A stretch of DNA of 64,000 bases from Betaproteobacteria bacterium (GTDB taxonomy: Bacteria > Pseudomonadota > Gammaproteobacteria > Burkholderiales > Rhodocyclaceae), in NCBI GenBank assembly GCA_016234745.1, contig JACRAR010000066.1:49173-113172 (forward strand). Direction: 5' to 3'. Within the stretch, counting starts at the first letter, position 1. Each line of letters begins with the position of its first letter. The translations under genes and the position numbers were made by a program. The notes beneath the pieces are model-generated. The model had not been told where the DNA came from and made no database searches. It saw only the letters and a list, made by a program, of their open reading frames with translations. Shown here piece after piece: positions 7,829-16,365 of this stretch.

Positions 7829-9307
7829 ATGGCAATCAGCTTCCTTTCAGCATGGCGAATTTTGTTGTCGCTGACGGCATGCATCACGCTCGCTCCAGCC
7901 CTGGCGCAGCCGGTTGAGCGCTTGCCCAGCACAGTTGCGCGGGCGCTGCAGACAGCCGGAATTCCCAAGCAAAATGTCGCCGTAATTGTGCAGGATGTAA
8001 CCGACGGAGCGCCATCAAAACCGCACGTCCGGGTCAATCCCACGCAAGCGTTCAATCCTGCTTCGTTGATGAAATTATTGACGACTTATGCCGCACTGGA
8101 ACTGCTCGGCCCGGGTTACACCTGGAAAACCGAGGCCTGGATTCACGGCAAGGTGTCGGGAGGCGTCCTGCAAGGCGATCTGGTGCTCAAGGGCAGCGGC
8201 GATCCCAAGCTGACCTTCGAGCAATTCTGGCTGCTGCTGCGGCAATTGCGCGCCAGGGGGCTGCGTGAGATTCACGGTGACCTGGTGCTGGATCGCAGCC
8301 GCTTCGACAACGCATCGATCAACGCTTCAAGCGCGGAGATTTTCGATGACCAGCCGCTGCGCCCCTATAACGTCACGCCGGATGCCCTGCTGCTCAATTT
8401 CAAGACGCTGCGTCTGCAACTGATGCCGAATCCGGACAACCAGACCCTGGTCGTATTGGGCGAACCTCAACTCGTCAATCTGGACATCATCAACCTCATC
8501 AGACCAGGCACCCTCAATCAAGACTGCGGCAACTGGAAAGATGCCCTGCATGCTGAACTTTCATCGGGCAATCAACGCACGCAACTGCTCCTCAGCGGCG
8601 TTTATCCTCCGTCCTGCGGAGAAAAAATCTGGCATCTCGGCGTCCTGTCGCATCCCCAATATGTGGAAGGTGTGTTCCGCCAATTGTGGCAGGATCTGGG
8701 CGGCACCTTGACCGGCAGCTTGCGCGAGGCAACCCTGCCGGCCGGTGCGCAGTTGCTTGCGAGCAGCGTATCGCCGCCGCTCTCCGAGGTACTGCGCGAC
8801 ATCAACAAATTCAGCAACAACGTGATGGCGCGGCAGCTGTTCCTGACCATCGGCGCCGAATATCCAGCCATTGCGGGTCGCAATGAAGGCGGCGCCAAGG
8901 TGATTCGCACCTGGTTGCAGGAAAAACAATTGGACTTCCCCGAGATGGTGCTGGAGAACGGCTCGGGTCTGTCACGCCACGAACGACTCTCCGCCGACAG
9001 TTTGACGCGACTGCTGCTGGCGGCCTGGCAAAGCCCGCTGATGCCCGAATTTCTGGCATCGCTGCCGCTCAGCGCGATCGACGGCACCATGAAGCATCGC
9101 CTCAACCTGCAAGCCCTTGCCGGGCAGGCCCACGTCAAGACGGGTTCGCTGGAAGGGGTCAAGACCATTGCGGGCTATGTGCACGACCAAAGCGGCCGCT
9201 GGCATATCGTCGTGTTTCTGGTCAACCACGCCAATGCCGCAGCAGCACAGCCTGCGCAGGACGCCTTGTTGCGTTGGGTATACAACCGGGGCGCTCGCGG
9301 CGGCTGA
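7829..9307 (+). CDS. dacB: D-alanyl-D-alanine carboxypeptidase/endopeptidase (PBP4 type)
   Basis: 492-residue penicillin-binding protein 4 family enzyme (peptidase S13) with an N-terminal signal peptide (cleavage near ALAQP). The three catalytic boxes are visible: SLMK with Ser79 and Lys82, SNN in the segment NKFSNNVMARQLFL, and KTG in VKTGSLEGVKT. The long insertion between the first two boxes is typical of the family. It trims or cleaves peptidoglycan cross-bridges in the periplasm. It stands alone, 27 bases after the TonB-like gene, and is a housekeeping gene bordering the catabolic operon. Confidence 0.93.
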   Translation: MAISFLSAWRILLSLTACITLAPALAQPVERLPSTVARALQTAGIPKQNVAVIVQDVTDGAPSKPHVRVNPTQAFNPASLMKLLTTYAALELLGPGYTWKTEAWIHGKVSGGVLQGDLVLKGSGDPKLTFEQFWLLLRQLRARGLREIHGDLVLDRSRFDNASINASSAEIFDDQPLRPYNVTPDALLLNFKTLRLQLMPNPDNQTLVVLGEPQLVNLDIINLIRPGTLNQDCGNWKDALHAELSSGNQRTQLLLSGVYPPSCGEKIWHLGVLSHPQYVEGVFRQLWQDLGGTLTGSLREATLPAGAQLLASSVSPPLSEVLRDINKFSNNVMARQLFLTIGAEYPAIAGRNEGGAKVIRTWLQEKQLDFPEMVLENGSGLSRHERLSADSLTRLLLAAWQSPLMPEFLASLPLSAIDGTMKHRLNLQALAGQAHVKTGSLEGVKTIAGYVHDQSGRWHIVVFLVNHANAAAAQPAQDALLRWVYNRGARGG

Positions 9308-9490
9308 TTTGCTTTTCCGGGATCCGCCAATTCCGGGTAACTACTTGCCAATTAAAGCAGTGCAGCTATTCGAGCCCAGCAAAGATTGATAGTTCTAGGA
9401 TAAATCTTGCATTAATAGGATAGCTGCGTAAAACCGCAGGTTGTAGTATTCGCACTGTAGCCTGTCGCGAACTTCAACCAAGGAGCGAAA
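9308..9490 (+). promoter_or_regulatory. Leader/promoter region of the phenylacetate (pad) operon
   Basis: 183 bases without a gene between dacB and padB, visibly more AT-rich than its surroundings. A TTGATA hexamer at 9386-9391 is followed 19 bases on by ATTAAT. A 5-bp inverted repeat CTGCG/CGCAG is at 9424-9428/9435-9439. No FNR-type TTGAT-N4-ATCAA palindrome is present. The ribosome site AAGGAG precedes the padB ATG. Promoter assignment is tentative. Confidence 0.4.
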
Positions 9491-12094
9491 ATGGATCTAT
9501 CCACGCAACCTGTGCAGAATTCGATGAAACCCGGCAAATGGGTGAATTCGACATGCAAGATGTGTCTTCATTCTTGTGTGACGCGCATCCACATCACCGA
9601 TGACGGTGTCGTCAACAAAGTCGAAGGCCACCCCACCGCCCCGAGCAATAATGGTCGCCTGTGCCCGAAAGGCAACGCGGCAATCCTGAGGCATTACGAT
9701 CCCACGCGTTTCAAGACGCCGCTGCGGCGCACCAACCCGGAGAAAGGGCCGGGGGTCGATCCGAAATGGGAGCCGATCAGCTGGAACGAGGCCCTGGACA
9801 TTGTCGGCCGCGAACTCAAGCGCACCATGGATGAAGACCGGCGCAAGCTGCTGCCGGCGATCAACGATTTCCAGAAGCTGTTTCTTTGGGCCTGGCCGGC
9901 CGCATATGGCAATGCCAATTATTTCTCCTCGGTCGGCAATTTCTGCGGCGGCGGCTATCACCCGATGAACGGCTTCGTGCATTCCGCCTTCGCCGCGGCC
10001 AACGACGTCAATTACTGCAACTACTGGATCAACAACGGCGGCGGCGACGGCTTCTCGTCGCATCTGCACACTGCGGCCCAAGCCAACCACGTTGCGAAAG
10101 CCCGCGTCGAGCGCAACATGCGCGTGGTGGTAATCGAGCCGCGCCTGTCCATCGGCGGCGCCAAGGCCAACGAGTGGGTGCCGATCCGCCCCGCCACCGA
10201 CCGGCAGTTCGCGCTCGGACTGTGCCATGTGCTGGTGTATGAGAAGCTGTATGACGTCAAGTTTTTGAAGAAGGACACCAACGCGCCTTACCTGGTCGGT
10301 CCCGACGGCTATTTCGTGCGCAATGCCGAAGGCAAGATCTACGTCTGGGATGCCGGGGACGGCCAGGCGAAACTATGGGACGATCCGAGCATCAAGGATT
10401 TCGCGCTCGAAGGCACCTATCAGGTGGAAGGCAAGGAGTGCAAGCCGAGCTTCCAGAAGTTCAAGGACATTCTGCGCGATTGCACGCCAGAACAGATGTC
10501 CGAGATCACCACCGTGCCTGCCGAGAACATCCGGCGCATCGCCCGCGAATTCGCCAAGGCGGCGCAAATCGGCTCCTTCATCGAGATCGAGGGTCGCCTG
10601 CTGCCCTTGCGGCCGGCGGGCTACAACTTCTATCGCGGCGCCCAGGGACACAAGTACAGCGCCATGACCAACCAGTCCTTCAAACTGGTCAATTTCCTGA
10701 TCGGCGCCATCGACACCCCCGGCGGCCATGTCGGCGCCACGCTCGATGACCAGATGCAGGAAATTCGCGGCGGCTGCGGCATGATCAATGCCGGCGAGAA
10801 CGGCATGATGAAAACCGCACCGCATCAGTTGCACCCCGAAGTGCCGTTTTCCTATCCGCCCAACGAGACTCACCTGATGGGCTATTTTCCGATCGGCGTA
10901 GACCCGGGGCACCTGACCCAGATGACGCTGGAGAATCCGGAAAAGTTCGGCCTCAACTACAAGCCCGACACGATGCTGATGTGCCATTCCAATCCGGTCT
11001 GGAACCTTTCCGGCAAGCGCGAGAAATGGTTCGAGATGATGCGCGGCATGCGTTTCATCGTTGCCATCGACATCCTGCCGAACGAATCCAACGAATGGGC
11101 CGACATCATCCTGCCCGCGCACGATCTGCTCGAATCCTGGAACTTGACCATGATCGAGCCGCCGCACCACGAAGGCATGTGCCTGCGCCAGCCGGCCACG
11201 GAGCCGCTCTACGACACCAAGAGCGAAGAAGAAATTTTCAATGAAATATCCGAACGTCTCGGCATCCTCGAAATCTGGAACACCATCCAGAACTTCGTCA
11301 ATGGTTTCCATCAGAAGCCGGAACTGTTGCTCGATCCGAAGACCAAGTACGGCGACAAGGAAATCGCCGAGCGCAAGGGCAAGCTGTGGAACGGCCAGGA
11401 CCTGAACTGGTACATCGAACACGGTCACGCCGTGACGCCGCGCAAACCAGAGAAGTGGTACCGGCCCTGGGAAGGCATGCGCCTGCATTTCTACATCGAG
11501 GATATTCTGCGGGCACGCGACGATCTGAAAAAGAAGATGGAAGATGCCAATGTCGCCATCCGCCACGAATGGGAATGGTACGACTATCAGCCATTGCCGA
11601 CACCGAAGCTCGACCCGGTGCATGAAGAACCGCAAGAGTTCGACATGTATGCAATCACCTTCAAGGACATCCAGATCAACTTCGGCGAAAGCATCGGCAA
11701 TCCCTGGATCAACGACATCGTTTTCAAGGATCCGGTGCACACCACGGTGCTGCTGAATACCGCGACGGCCAAAGCCAAGGGACTCGCCAACGGCGACATC
11801 GTCCGGATCGAATCGCCCTACGGCAGTATCGTCGCCCGGGTCTCGGCTTCCCAGGGAGTCCATCCGGAAACGGTCTGCGTCTCCAACGCGCTGTCGCGCA
11901 TCGCCACCCAGAACAGCGCAGTGCGTCTGGGCGGCGGCAATTTCAACGAGCTCCTGCCGGCCAACCTGAAGAACACCGATGCCTGCAGCGGCCAGCCAGA
12001 AACGGTGGCCAAAGTGAAATTGACCAAACTCACGGTGATGCCGGCCGAATTCATGGCCAGCAACTCCGCTTACGCGCATGGAAGGGGACACTGA
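9491..12094 (+). CDS. padB: Phenylacetyl-CoA:acceptor oxidoreductase, molybdopterin subunit
   Basis: 867-residue member of the DMSO-reductase superfamily. The N-terminus holds the [4Fe-4S] motif CKMCLHSC with the fourth cysteine in GRLCPKGNAA. Molybdopterin-binding and C-terminal dinucleotide-binding regions follow. No twin-arginine signal is present, so it should stay cytoplasmic, unlike EbdA in the same window. With PadC and PadD it would oxidise phenylacetyl-CoA by four electrons to phenylglyoxylate and pass electrons to quinone, as known from Thauera and Azoarcus. The assignment rests on the architecture together with the adjacent padEFGHI set. A generic PsrA/formate-dehydrogenase-like enzyme is the alternative if context is ignored. 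The stop overlaps padC by one base. Confidence 0.85.
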   Translation: MDLSTQPVQNSMKPGKWVNSTCKMCLHSCVTRIHITDDGVVNKVEGHPTAPSNNGRLCPKGNAAILRHYDPTRFKTPLRRTNPEKGPGVDPKWEPISWNEALDIVGRELKRTMDEDRRKLLPAINDFQKLFLWAWPAAYGNANYFSSVGNFCGGGYHPMNGFVHSAFAAANDVNYCNYWINNGGGDGFSSHLHTAAQANHVAKARVERNMRVVVIEPRLSIGGAKANEWVPIRPATDRQFALGLCHVLVYEKLYDVKFLKKDTNAPYLVGPDGYFVRNAEGKIYVWDAGDGQAKLWDDPSIKDFALEGTYQVEGKECKPSFQKFKDILRDCTPEQMSEITTVPAENIRRIAREFAKAAQIGSFIEIEGRLLPLRPAGYNFYRGAQGHKYSAMTNQSFKLVNFLIGAIDTPGGHVGATLDDQMQEIRGGCGMINAGENGMMKTAPHQLHPEVPFSYPPNETHLMGYFPIGVDPGHLTQMTLENPEKFGLNYKPDTMLMCHSNPVWNLSGKREKWFEMMRGMRFIVAIDILPNESNEWADIILPAHDLLESWNLTMIEPPHHEGMCLRQPATEPLYDTKSEEEIFNEISERLGILEIWNTIQNFVNGFHQKPELLLDPKTKYGDKEIAERKGKLWNGQDLNWYIEHGHAVTPRKPEKWYRPWEGMRLHFYIEDILRARDDLKKKMEDANVAIRHEWEWYDYQPLPTPKLDPVHEEPQEFDMYAITFKDIQINFGESIGNPWINDIVFKDPVHTTVLLNTATAKAKGLANGDIVRIESPYGSIVARVSASQGVHPETVCVSNALSRIATQNSAVRLGGGNFNELLPANLKNTDACSGQPETVAKVKLTKLTVMPAEFMASNSAYAHGRGH

Positions 12095-12708
12095 TGGCTA
12101 AATGGGGCATGGTTTTCGATCTGCGCCGCTGCATAGGCTGCAATGCCTGCGCGGTCGCCTGCAAGCAGGAGAACACTTTGCCGAACGGCATGTTCTTCAC
12201 CAAGACGCTCTCCGAGGAAGTCGGTGTCTTTCCCAATGTCACGCGCATCTACATTCCGACGATTTGCAATCATTGCGAGGATGCGCCCTGCGAACGGGTT
12301 TGCCCGACCGGCGCGACCTACACGCGGGCAGACGGCATCGTGCTGGTCGATCACGACCTGTGCATCGGTTGCGGCACCTGCGTGGTCGCCTGTCCGTACG
12401 ATCAGCGCACCCGCATAGAATCGGAAATGCTCGAGCAGGGACTGTTCAACAACGGCGAACTGACGCCTTTCGAAAAGCAGGGCAATGTGCGTTTCACGGC
12501 GGGTACGGTGCAGAAATGCACGTTCTGCCACGAGCGCGTGGATGCCGGCCTTGATCCCGCCTGCGTCGCCACCTGCCCAACCGAGGCGCGCATCTTTGGC
12601 GACCTGGACGATGCCAACAGCAAGGTGCGCAGACTGATCCAGGAGCATCGCGGCCGTCAGCCGTTGCCGGAGAAAAACACCAATCCGCGAGTGTTCTATA
12701 TCGACTGA
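12094..12708 (+). CDS. padC: Phenylacetyl-CoA:acceptor oxidoreductase, iron-sulfur subunit
   Basis: 204-residue four-cluster ferredoxin subunit of the DmsB/PhsB/NrfC type. Cysteine sets in order are CIGCNACAVACK, CNHCEDAPCERVCP, CIGCGTCVVACP and CTFCHERVDAGLDPACVATCP. It relays electrons between the molybdenum subunit and the membrane subunit. Start overlaps the padB stop (TGATG). No Tat signal. Followed by padD after 62 bases. Confidence 0.88.
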   Translation: MAKWGMVFDLRRCIGCNACAVACKQENTLPNGMFFTKTLSEEVGVFPNVTRIYIPTICNHCEDAPCERVCPTGATYTRADGIVLVDHDLCIGCGTCVVACPYDQRTRIESEMLEQGLFNNGELTPFEKQGNVRFTAGTVQKCTFCHERVDAGLDPACVATCPTEARIFGDLDDANSKVRRLIQEHRGRQPLPEKNTNPRVFYID

Positions 12709-12770
12709 TGCCTGCCGCCCCGCGTCACTTGGGGCGGCATCTTTTCGCAGCGCGCAAGGAGGATACACAG

Positions 12771-13673
12771 ATGCATTCCAGGCACTTCATGAACGAAGAG
12801 GAAGATTTCAAGGTTGGCCCGCGCAGCCAGAAGGCGTGGGGCGTGCATATAGCCACCGCGTTCTTCTTTGGCGAGGCCGGAGCAGGCCTGTATTTTGTTT
12901 CGCAATTCTTCGATTTCACCATCGGCATGAGCATCGCACTATTGATGGTGCTGATCGGCAAGGGCGGCGGCCACCTGGTCCATCTCGGTCAGCCCATGCG
13001 CGGTTGGCGCGCCCTGGCCAAGGTCGGCACTTCCTGGATCAGCCGGGGACTGCTGGCCATCGCCGTATTTGTCTTCACCGGGGCACTGCATGTGCTGAAT
13101 CTCAACACCGCGTTCATGCCACAGGCGCTGTCGGCTTTGGTGAGTCTTGTCGCAGTGGCTGCCTGCCTGGTCATCATGGTCTATCAGGGTTTCGCGATGT
13201 CCCATTCTTCCGCGATCACCTTGTGGAGCACCGGCCTGATGCCGGTCGCCAGTCTCACCTACGGCCTGCTGAACGGCGTGCTGCTAACCCTGGTGCTGGG
13301 TTTCAACACCCCGCTGCTCAATGATCATCCGGAAATCTTCCAACTCCTGCAGGCCGCGGCAATCGCCCTCATGCTCTATGGCCTGGTCATGGTATTGAGC
13401 CTGTTGCACGGCGCCAAGTACGGCTCCGAAGGCGGGCAAAAATCCGTCGAACTACTCGTGCGCGGAGCTTTTGCCGGCTGGTTCGTCCCGGTCGTGATCC
13501 TGCTCGGCTTTGTCGTTTCGGCTTTGTTCATGAGCTTCGCGCCGCGCAACCTGTTCTCGATGATCGCCGTGGCCGGCACCGAACTGACCGGATACTATGC
13601 ATTTCGGGTATTGATGTTCAAGGTCGGCACTTACGACCCGGTGATGAGCTTCGCTCACCATTTCAGGCGTTAA
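12771..13673 (+). CDS. padD: Phenylacetyl-CoA:acceptor oxidoreductase, membrane subunit (NrfD/DmsC-like)
   Basis: 300-residue membrane protein with about eight hydrophobic segments. The ATG at 12771 is chosen because an AAGGAGG site lies 8 bases upstream; an upstream ATG in frame would overlap the padC stop. It belongs to the NrfD/PsrC-like anchor proteins that exchange electrons with quinone. The first helix starts GVHIATAFFFGEAGAGLYF. Position directly after padB and padC makes it the quinone-reactive anchor of the complex. Confidence 0.82.
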   Translation: MHSRHFMNEEEDFKVGPRSQKAWGVHIATAFFFGEAGAGLYFVSQFFDFTIGMSIALLMVLIGKGGGHLVHLGQPMRGWRALAKVGTSWISRGLLAIAVFVFTGALHVLNLNTAFMPQALSALVSLVAVAACLVIMVYQGFAMSHSSAITLWSTGLMPVASLTYGLLNGVLLTLVLGFNTPLLNDHPEIFQLLQAAAIALMLYGLVMVLSLLHGAKYGSEGGQKSVELLVRGAFAGWFVPVVILLGFVVSALFMSFAPRNLFSMIAVAGTELTGYYAFRVLMFKVGTYDPVMSFAHHFRR

Positions 13674-13690
13674 CAGTCCAAGAGCAGCCG

Positions 13691-14644
13691 GTGCACAAAT
13701 TCTTGCGCGACTTTTCCGGGCAGAACGGCACAAAAGCCGTATCTGCCCGCCGCTTTTCAGCAGACCGCAGCAATCCCGATCTGGCGAATTGCTGGGTCGT
13801 GCAGGAGGATGCCCTGAACATCGAGGTCGCGGATGTCGGCGCTTACACGCTGATGTGGACGCCCACCGAAGATGCCGTGGCAAGCGGTTTCGTGGCGGGT
13901 GAAGGCGTACTCGGAACCGAGCATGTTCCAGAACGCCTGGCATTGGCCGCGGGTTTTGCTTTCAGCGAAGGCATCATCGGTGGTCTGCAGGACATCGCCA
14001 GCATGGAAGTCTGCCCCGAGCGACCTGATATCGTGCGCATGCGCCTGGTCGATCCGACCAAAGCGAAAGTCCGGCGCAGCAACGTACTCATGACCAGTTC
14101 CTGCGGCGTTTGCGGGGGCCGCGACGTGCTGGAAGGGGAGATGGTCGGTTTTCCTGAAATTTCCACCACCCTGCGCATGTCGGTAGACGATTTTTTGCCG
14201 TTGATGGAAGCCATGCGGCAACGGCAGGCGGTTTTCAGCACAACCGGCGGCGCCCACGCCGCAATGATCTTTTCCGCGGATCGACAGATTCTGGCAATCG
14301 CCGAAGACCTCGGCCGGCACAATGCGCTCGACAAGGCCATCGGTTTATGCCTGCTGCGACAACAGCCGATCGCCGGATGCGGTGCAATGCTTTCCAGCCG
14401 GCTGAGTTTCGAGATGATCGCCAAGTCCGCACGTGCGGGCCTGGAAATGGTAGCCGCCGTGTCTGCGCCCTCCTCGCTTGCGATCGCCACGGCCGAGCGC
14501 CTGGGCATCACCCTGTGCGGCTTTGTGCGCGGAGAATGCGCCACGGTCTATACTCATCCTGAGCGAATTCGCGAACTGCAAAAAACCCCCGAATCGACGC
14601 AGCAGCCGGCCGCCGCAACGCGCGCCGGCGCCGGCTTGCCCTGA
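13691..14644 (+). CDS. fdhD: FdhD-like sulfurtransferase for molybdenum cofactor
   Basis: 317 residues from a GTG start 17 bases after padD. FdhD moves sulfur from the cysteine desulfurase IscS onto bis-MGD cofactor to activate formate-dehydrogenase-type enzymes. Signatures present are SSCGVCGGRD (the sulfur-carrying cysteine loop), STTGGAHAA, EDLGRHNALDKAIG and SSRLSFEMIAKSARAG. The first 50 residues and the C-terminal Ala/Gln-rich tail are poorly conserved additions. Inside the pad operon it is probably dedicated to PadB, implying a sulfido ligand on that molybdenum centre. Confidence 0.88.
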   Translation: MHKFLRDFSGQNGTKAVSARRFSADRSNPDLANCWVVQEDALNIEVADVGAYTLMWTPTEDAVASGFVAGEGVLGTEHVPERLALAAGFAFSEGIIGGLQDIASMEVCPERPDIVRMRLVDPTKAKVRRSNVLMTSSCGVCGGRDVLEGEMVGFPEISTTLRMSVDDFLPLMEAMRQRQAVFSTTGGAHAAMIFSADRQILAIAEDLGRHNALDKAIGLCLLRQQPIAGCGAMLSSRLSFEMIAKSARAGLEMVAAVSAPSSLAIATAERLGITLCGFVRGECATVYTHPERIRELQKTPESTQQPAAATRAGAGLP

Positions 14645-14699
14645 GGCATGCCGCAAACACCGAATGACTACAACATTCTGAGCTAAGGAGAATACCGCG

Positions 14700-15479
14700 A
14701 TGGAAAATGTCTTGACCCAACTACTGCAAGGAATCAGCGGCGGCAAAGTGAAAGTTGTCGATCTGACGCAAACGCTCTCCCCCGATTTTCCGGCATTGCA
14801 ATTGCCGCCGGAGTTCGGCCAGGTCTGGGCTTTCAAACAGGAAACCATCAGCCACTACGACGCAAAAGGACCGGGCTGGTACTGGAACAACTTCTCCTGC
14901 GGCGAACATACCGGAACCCACTTCGATGCGCCCGTGCATTGGATCACCGGCAAGGACTATCCTGACAACAGCGTCGACACCATCGATCCGCGCGTCTTCA
15001 TCTCCCCTGCCGTGGTGGTCGACTGTTCGGCAGAAGTGAAGGACAACAACGACTGGCTGCTCACGGTCGAGTTCCTCGAAAAATGGGAAGCCAAGAACGG
15101 CCGCATTCCCGCAGGCGCCTGGTTGCTGTTCCGCACCGACTGGTCGAAGCGCAAGATGCCGGAGGAATTCATGAATTTCCGTGAAGATGGCCCGCACACG
15201 CCCGGTCCGGCCCAGGCGACGGTCGAATGGATGGTGAACCAGCGCAAGGTACTGGGCTTCGGCGTCGAAACCATCAATACCGACGCCGGACAATCCTATG
15301 CCTGGCCGATGCCGTACCCCTGCCATACGCTGATGCACGGCGCCAATCGCTACGGATTGCAATGCCTCAAGAATCTTGATCAGTTGCCGCCCCATGGCGC
15401 CGTCATCGTCGCGACACCGCTGAAGATCCGGAATGGATCGGGCAGTCCCTTGCGCGTACTGGCCCTGGTGCCAGCCTGA
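14700..15479 (+). CDS. Cyclase-family metal-dependent hydrolase (kynurenine-formamidase-like)
   Basis: 259 residues with the cyclase-family metal site HTGTHFDAPVHW (about 63-74), preceded by DLTQTLSPDFP, which is the usual N-terminal strand. Proteins of this family hydrolyse formamides, isatin and related cyclic amides using a bound divalent metal. It is embedded between fdhD and padE with its own AAGGAG ribosome site. Its job is therefore likely in the phenylacetyl-CoA to benzoyl-CoA route, for example hydrolysis of a phenylglyoxylyl-CoA intermediate. That function is an inference from position only. Confidence 0.72.
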   Translation: MENVLTQLLQGISGGKVKVVDLTQTLSPDFPALQLPPEFGQVWAFKQETISHYDAKGPGWYWNNFSCGEHTGTHFDAPVHWITGKDYPDNSVDTIDPRVFISPAVVVDCSAEVKDNNDWLLTVEFLEKWEAKNGRIPAGAWLLFRTDWSKRKMPEEFMNFREDGPHTPGPAQATVEWMVNQRKVLGFGVETINTDAGQSYAWPMPYPCHTLMHGANRYGLQCLKNLDQLPPHGAVIVATPLKIRNGSGSPLRVLALVPA

Positions 15480-15504
15480 AAGTCATTATTGCGGAGCAAC
15501 CATC

Positions 15505-16077
15505 ATGTATGAAGTGCGACTTCACGGACGCGGCGGACAAGGAGCGGTTCTCGCCGCCTCGATTCTCGCCAAGGCGCTGGTGGCGGAAGGCAAGCATGTC
15601 ATCGCGATTCCCCAATTCGGCTTTGAACGCCGCGGTGCACCAGTCGCCGCCTATTTGCGCGTGCATGACCAGCCGATGCGGGCGATGACCAATATCTACC
15701 ATCCGAATTGCGTGCTCTGCATCGATTCCTCCCTGCCCAAGGTGGTCGACATCTTCTCCGGCATGACGGAAGGCGGCATGCTGGTCCAGTCGACCAAGCG
15801 CTCGCTCGGCGAACTCAAGATCCCCGCTTCGGTGGCGACCGTCGCATTGTGCGACGCGGTGGCCATCACGCTGGAAATCTTTGGCCGCCCCATAACCAAC
15901 ACCACCATGCTCGGTGCATTCGCGCGCGCGACCGGCATGGTCTCCCTGGATGCCCTGAGCCAGGCCCTCAACGAAAGCAATTTCCGCGATGCCGGCCTGA
16001 AGCAGAACCAGTTGGCATTGCAGCGCGGCTATGAGCTGACGCAGGTGCATACCATCGAACGCAGGGAGGCGGCATGA
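15505..16077 (+). CDS. padE: Phenylglyoxylate:NAD+ oxidoreductase, gamma-type subunit
   Basis: 190-residue 2-oxoacid:acceptor oxidoreductase gamma domain, starting MYEVRLHGRGGQGAVLAA, a hallmark of pyruvate/2-oxoacid ferredoxin oxidoreductase gamma subunits. ATG 15505 is chosen; an upstream in-frame start would run back into the preceding gene. With PadF, G, H and I it oxidatively decarboxylates phenylglyoxylate to benzoyl-CoA. Its size fits the second smallest subunit of the five-subunit Azoarcus evansii enzyme. It overlaps padF by 4 bases. Confidence 0.88.
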   Translation: MYEVRLHGRGGQGAVLAASILAKALVAEGKHVIAIPQFGFERRGAPVAAYLRVHDQPMRAMTNIYHPNCVLCIDSSLPKVVDIFSGMTEGGMLVQSTKRSLGELKIPASVATVALCDAVAITLEIFGRPITNTTMLGAFARATGMVSLDALSQALNESNFRDAGLKQNQLALQRGYELTQVHTIERREAA

Positions 16078-16364
16078 AAAAGCAGTCGATTCCGATCTTC
16101 GACCAGAGCACGATACCCAACAACCTCTGTCCGATCGCCACCGAATACAGCAAGATGATGCCGGGCGACTGGCGCTCCATGTTGCCGGTGGTCAATCGCA
16201 AAAAGTGCGTGAAGTGCTCCATCTGCTGGCTGTATTGTCCGGTCCAATGCATCATCGAGCGTGCCGGCTGGTTCGATGCCAATCTCGCCACCTGCAAGGG
16301 CTGCGGCATTTGCGCCGAAGAATGTCCGCATGGTGCGATCGAGATGGTCGCCGAGGAGGATTGA
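16074..16364 (+). CDS. padF: Phenylglyoxylate:NAD+ oxidoreductase, ferredoxin (delta) subunit
   Basis: 96-residue subunit with two [4Fe-4S] sets, CVKCSICWLYCP and CKGCGICAEECP, as in the delta subunits of 2-oxoacid:ferredoxin oxidoreductases. ATG overlaps the padE stop by 4 bases. The stop is one base before the padG start. It transfers electrons from the thiamine-diphosphate site toward the flavin subunit PadH. Confidence 0.9.
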   Translation: MKKQSIPIFDQSTIPNNLCPIATEYSKMMPGDWRSMLPVVNRKKCVKCSICWLYCPVQCIIERAGWFDANLATCKGCGICAEECPHGAIEMVAEED

Positions 16365-16365
16365 G

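Noticed and set aside
9308..9490. FNR/ANR box upstream of padB
   Set aside because: I looked for TTGAT-N4-ATCAA; only a single TTGAT half is present.
13691..14644. Formate dehydrogenase operon suggested by fdhD
   Set aside because: The adjacent molybdenum subunit sits with phenylglyoxylate oxidoreductase genes, and the FeS/NrfD-like subunits fit PadC/PadD; no formate dehydrogenase context is present.
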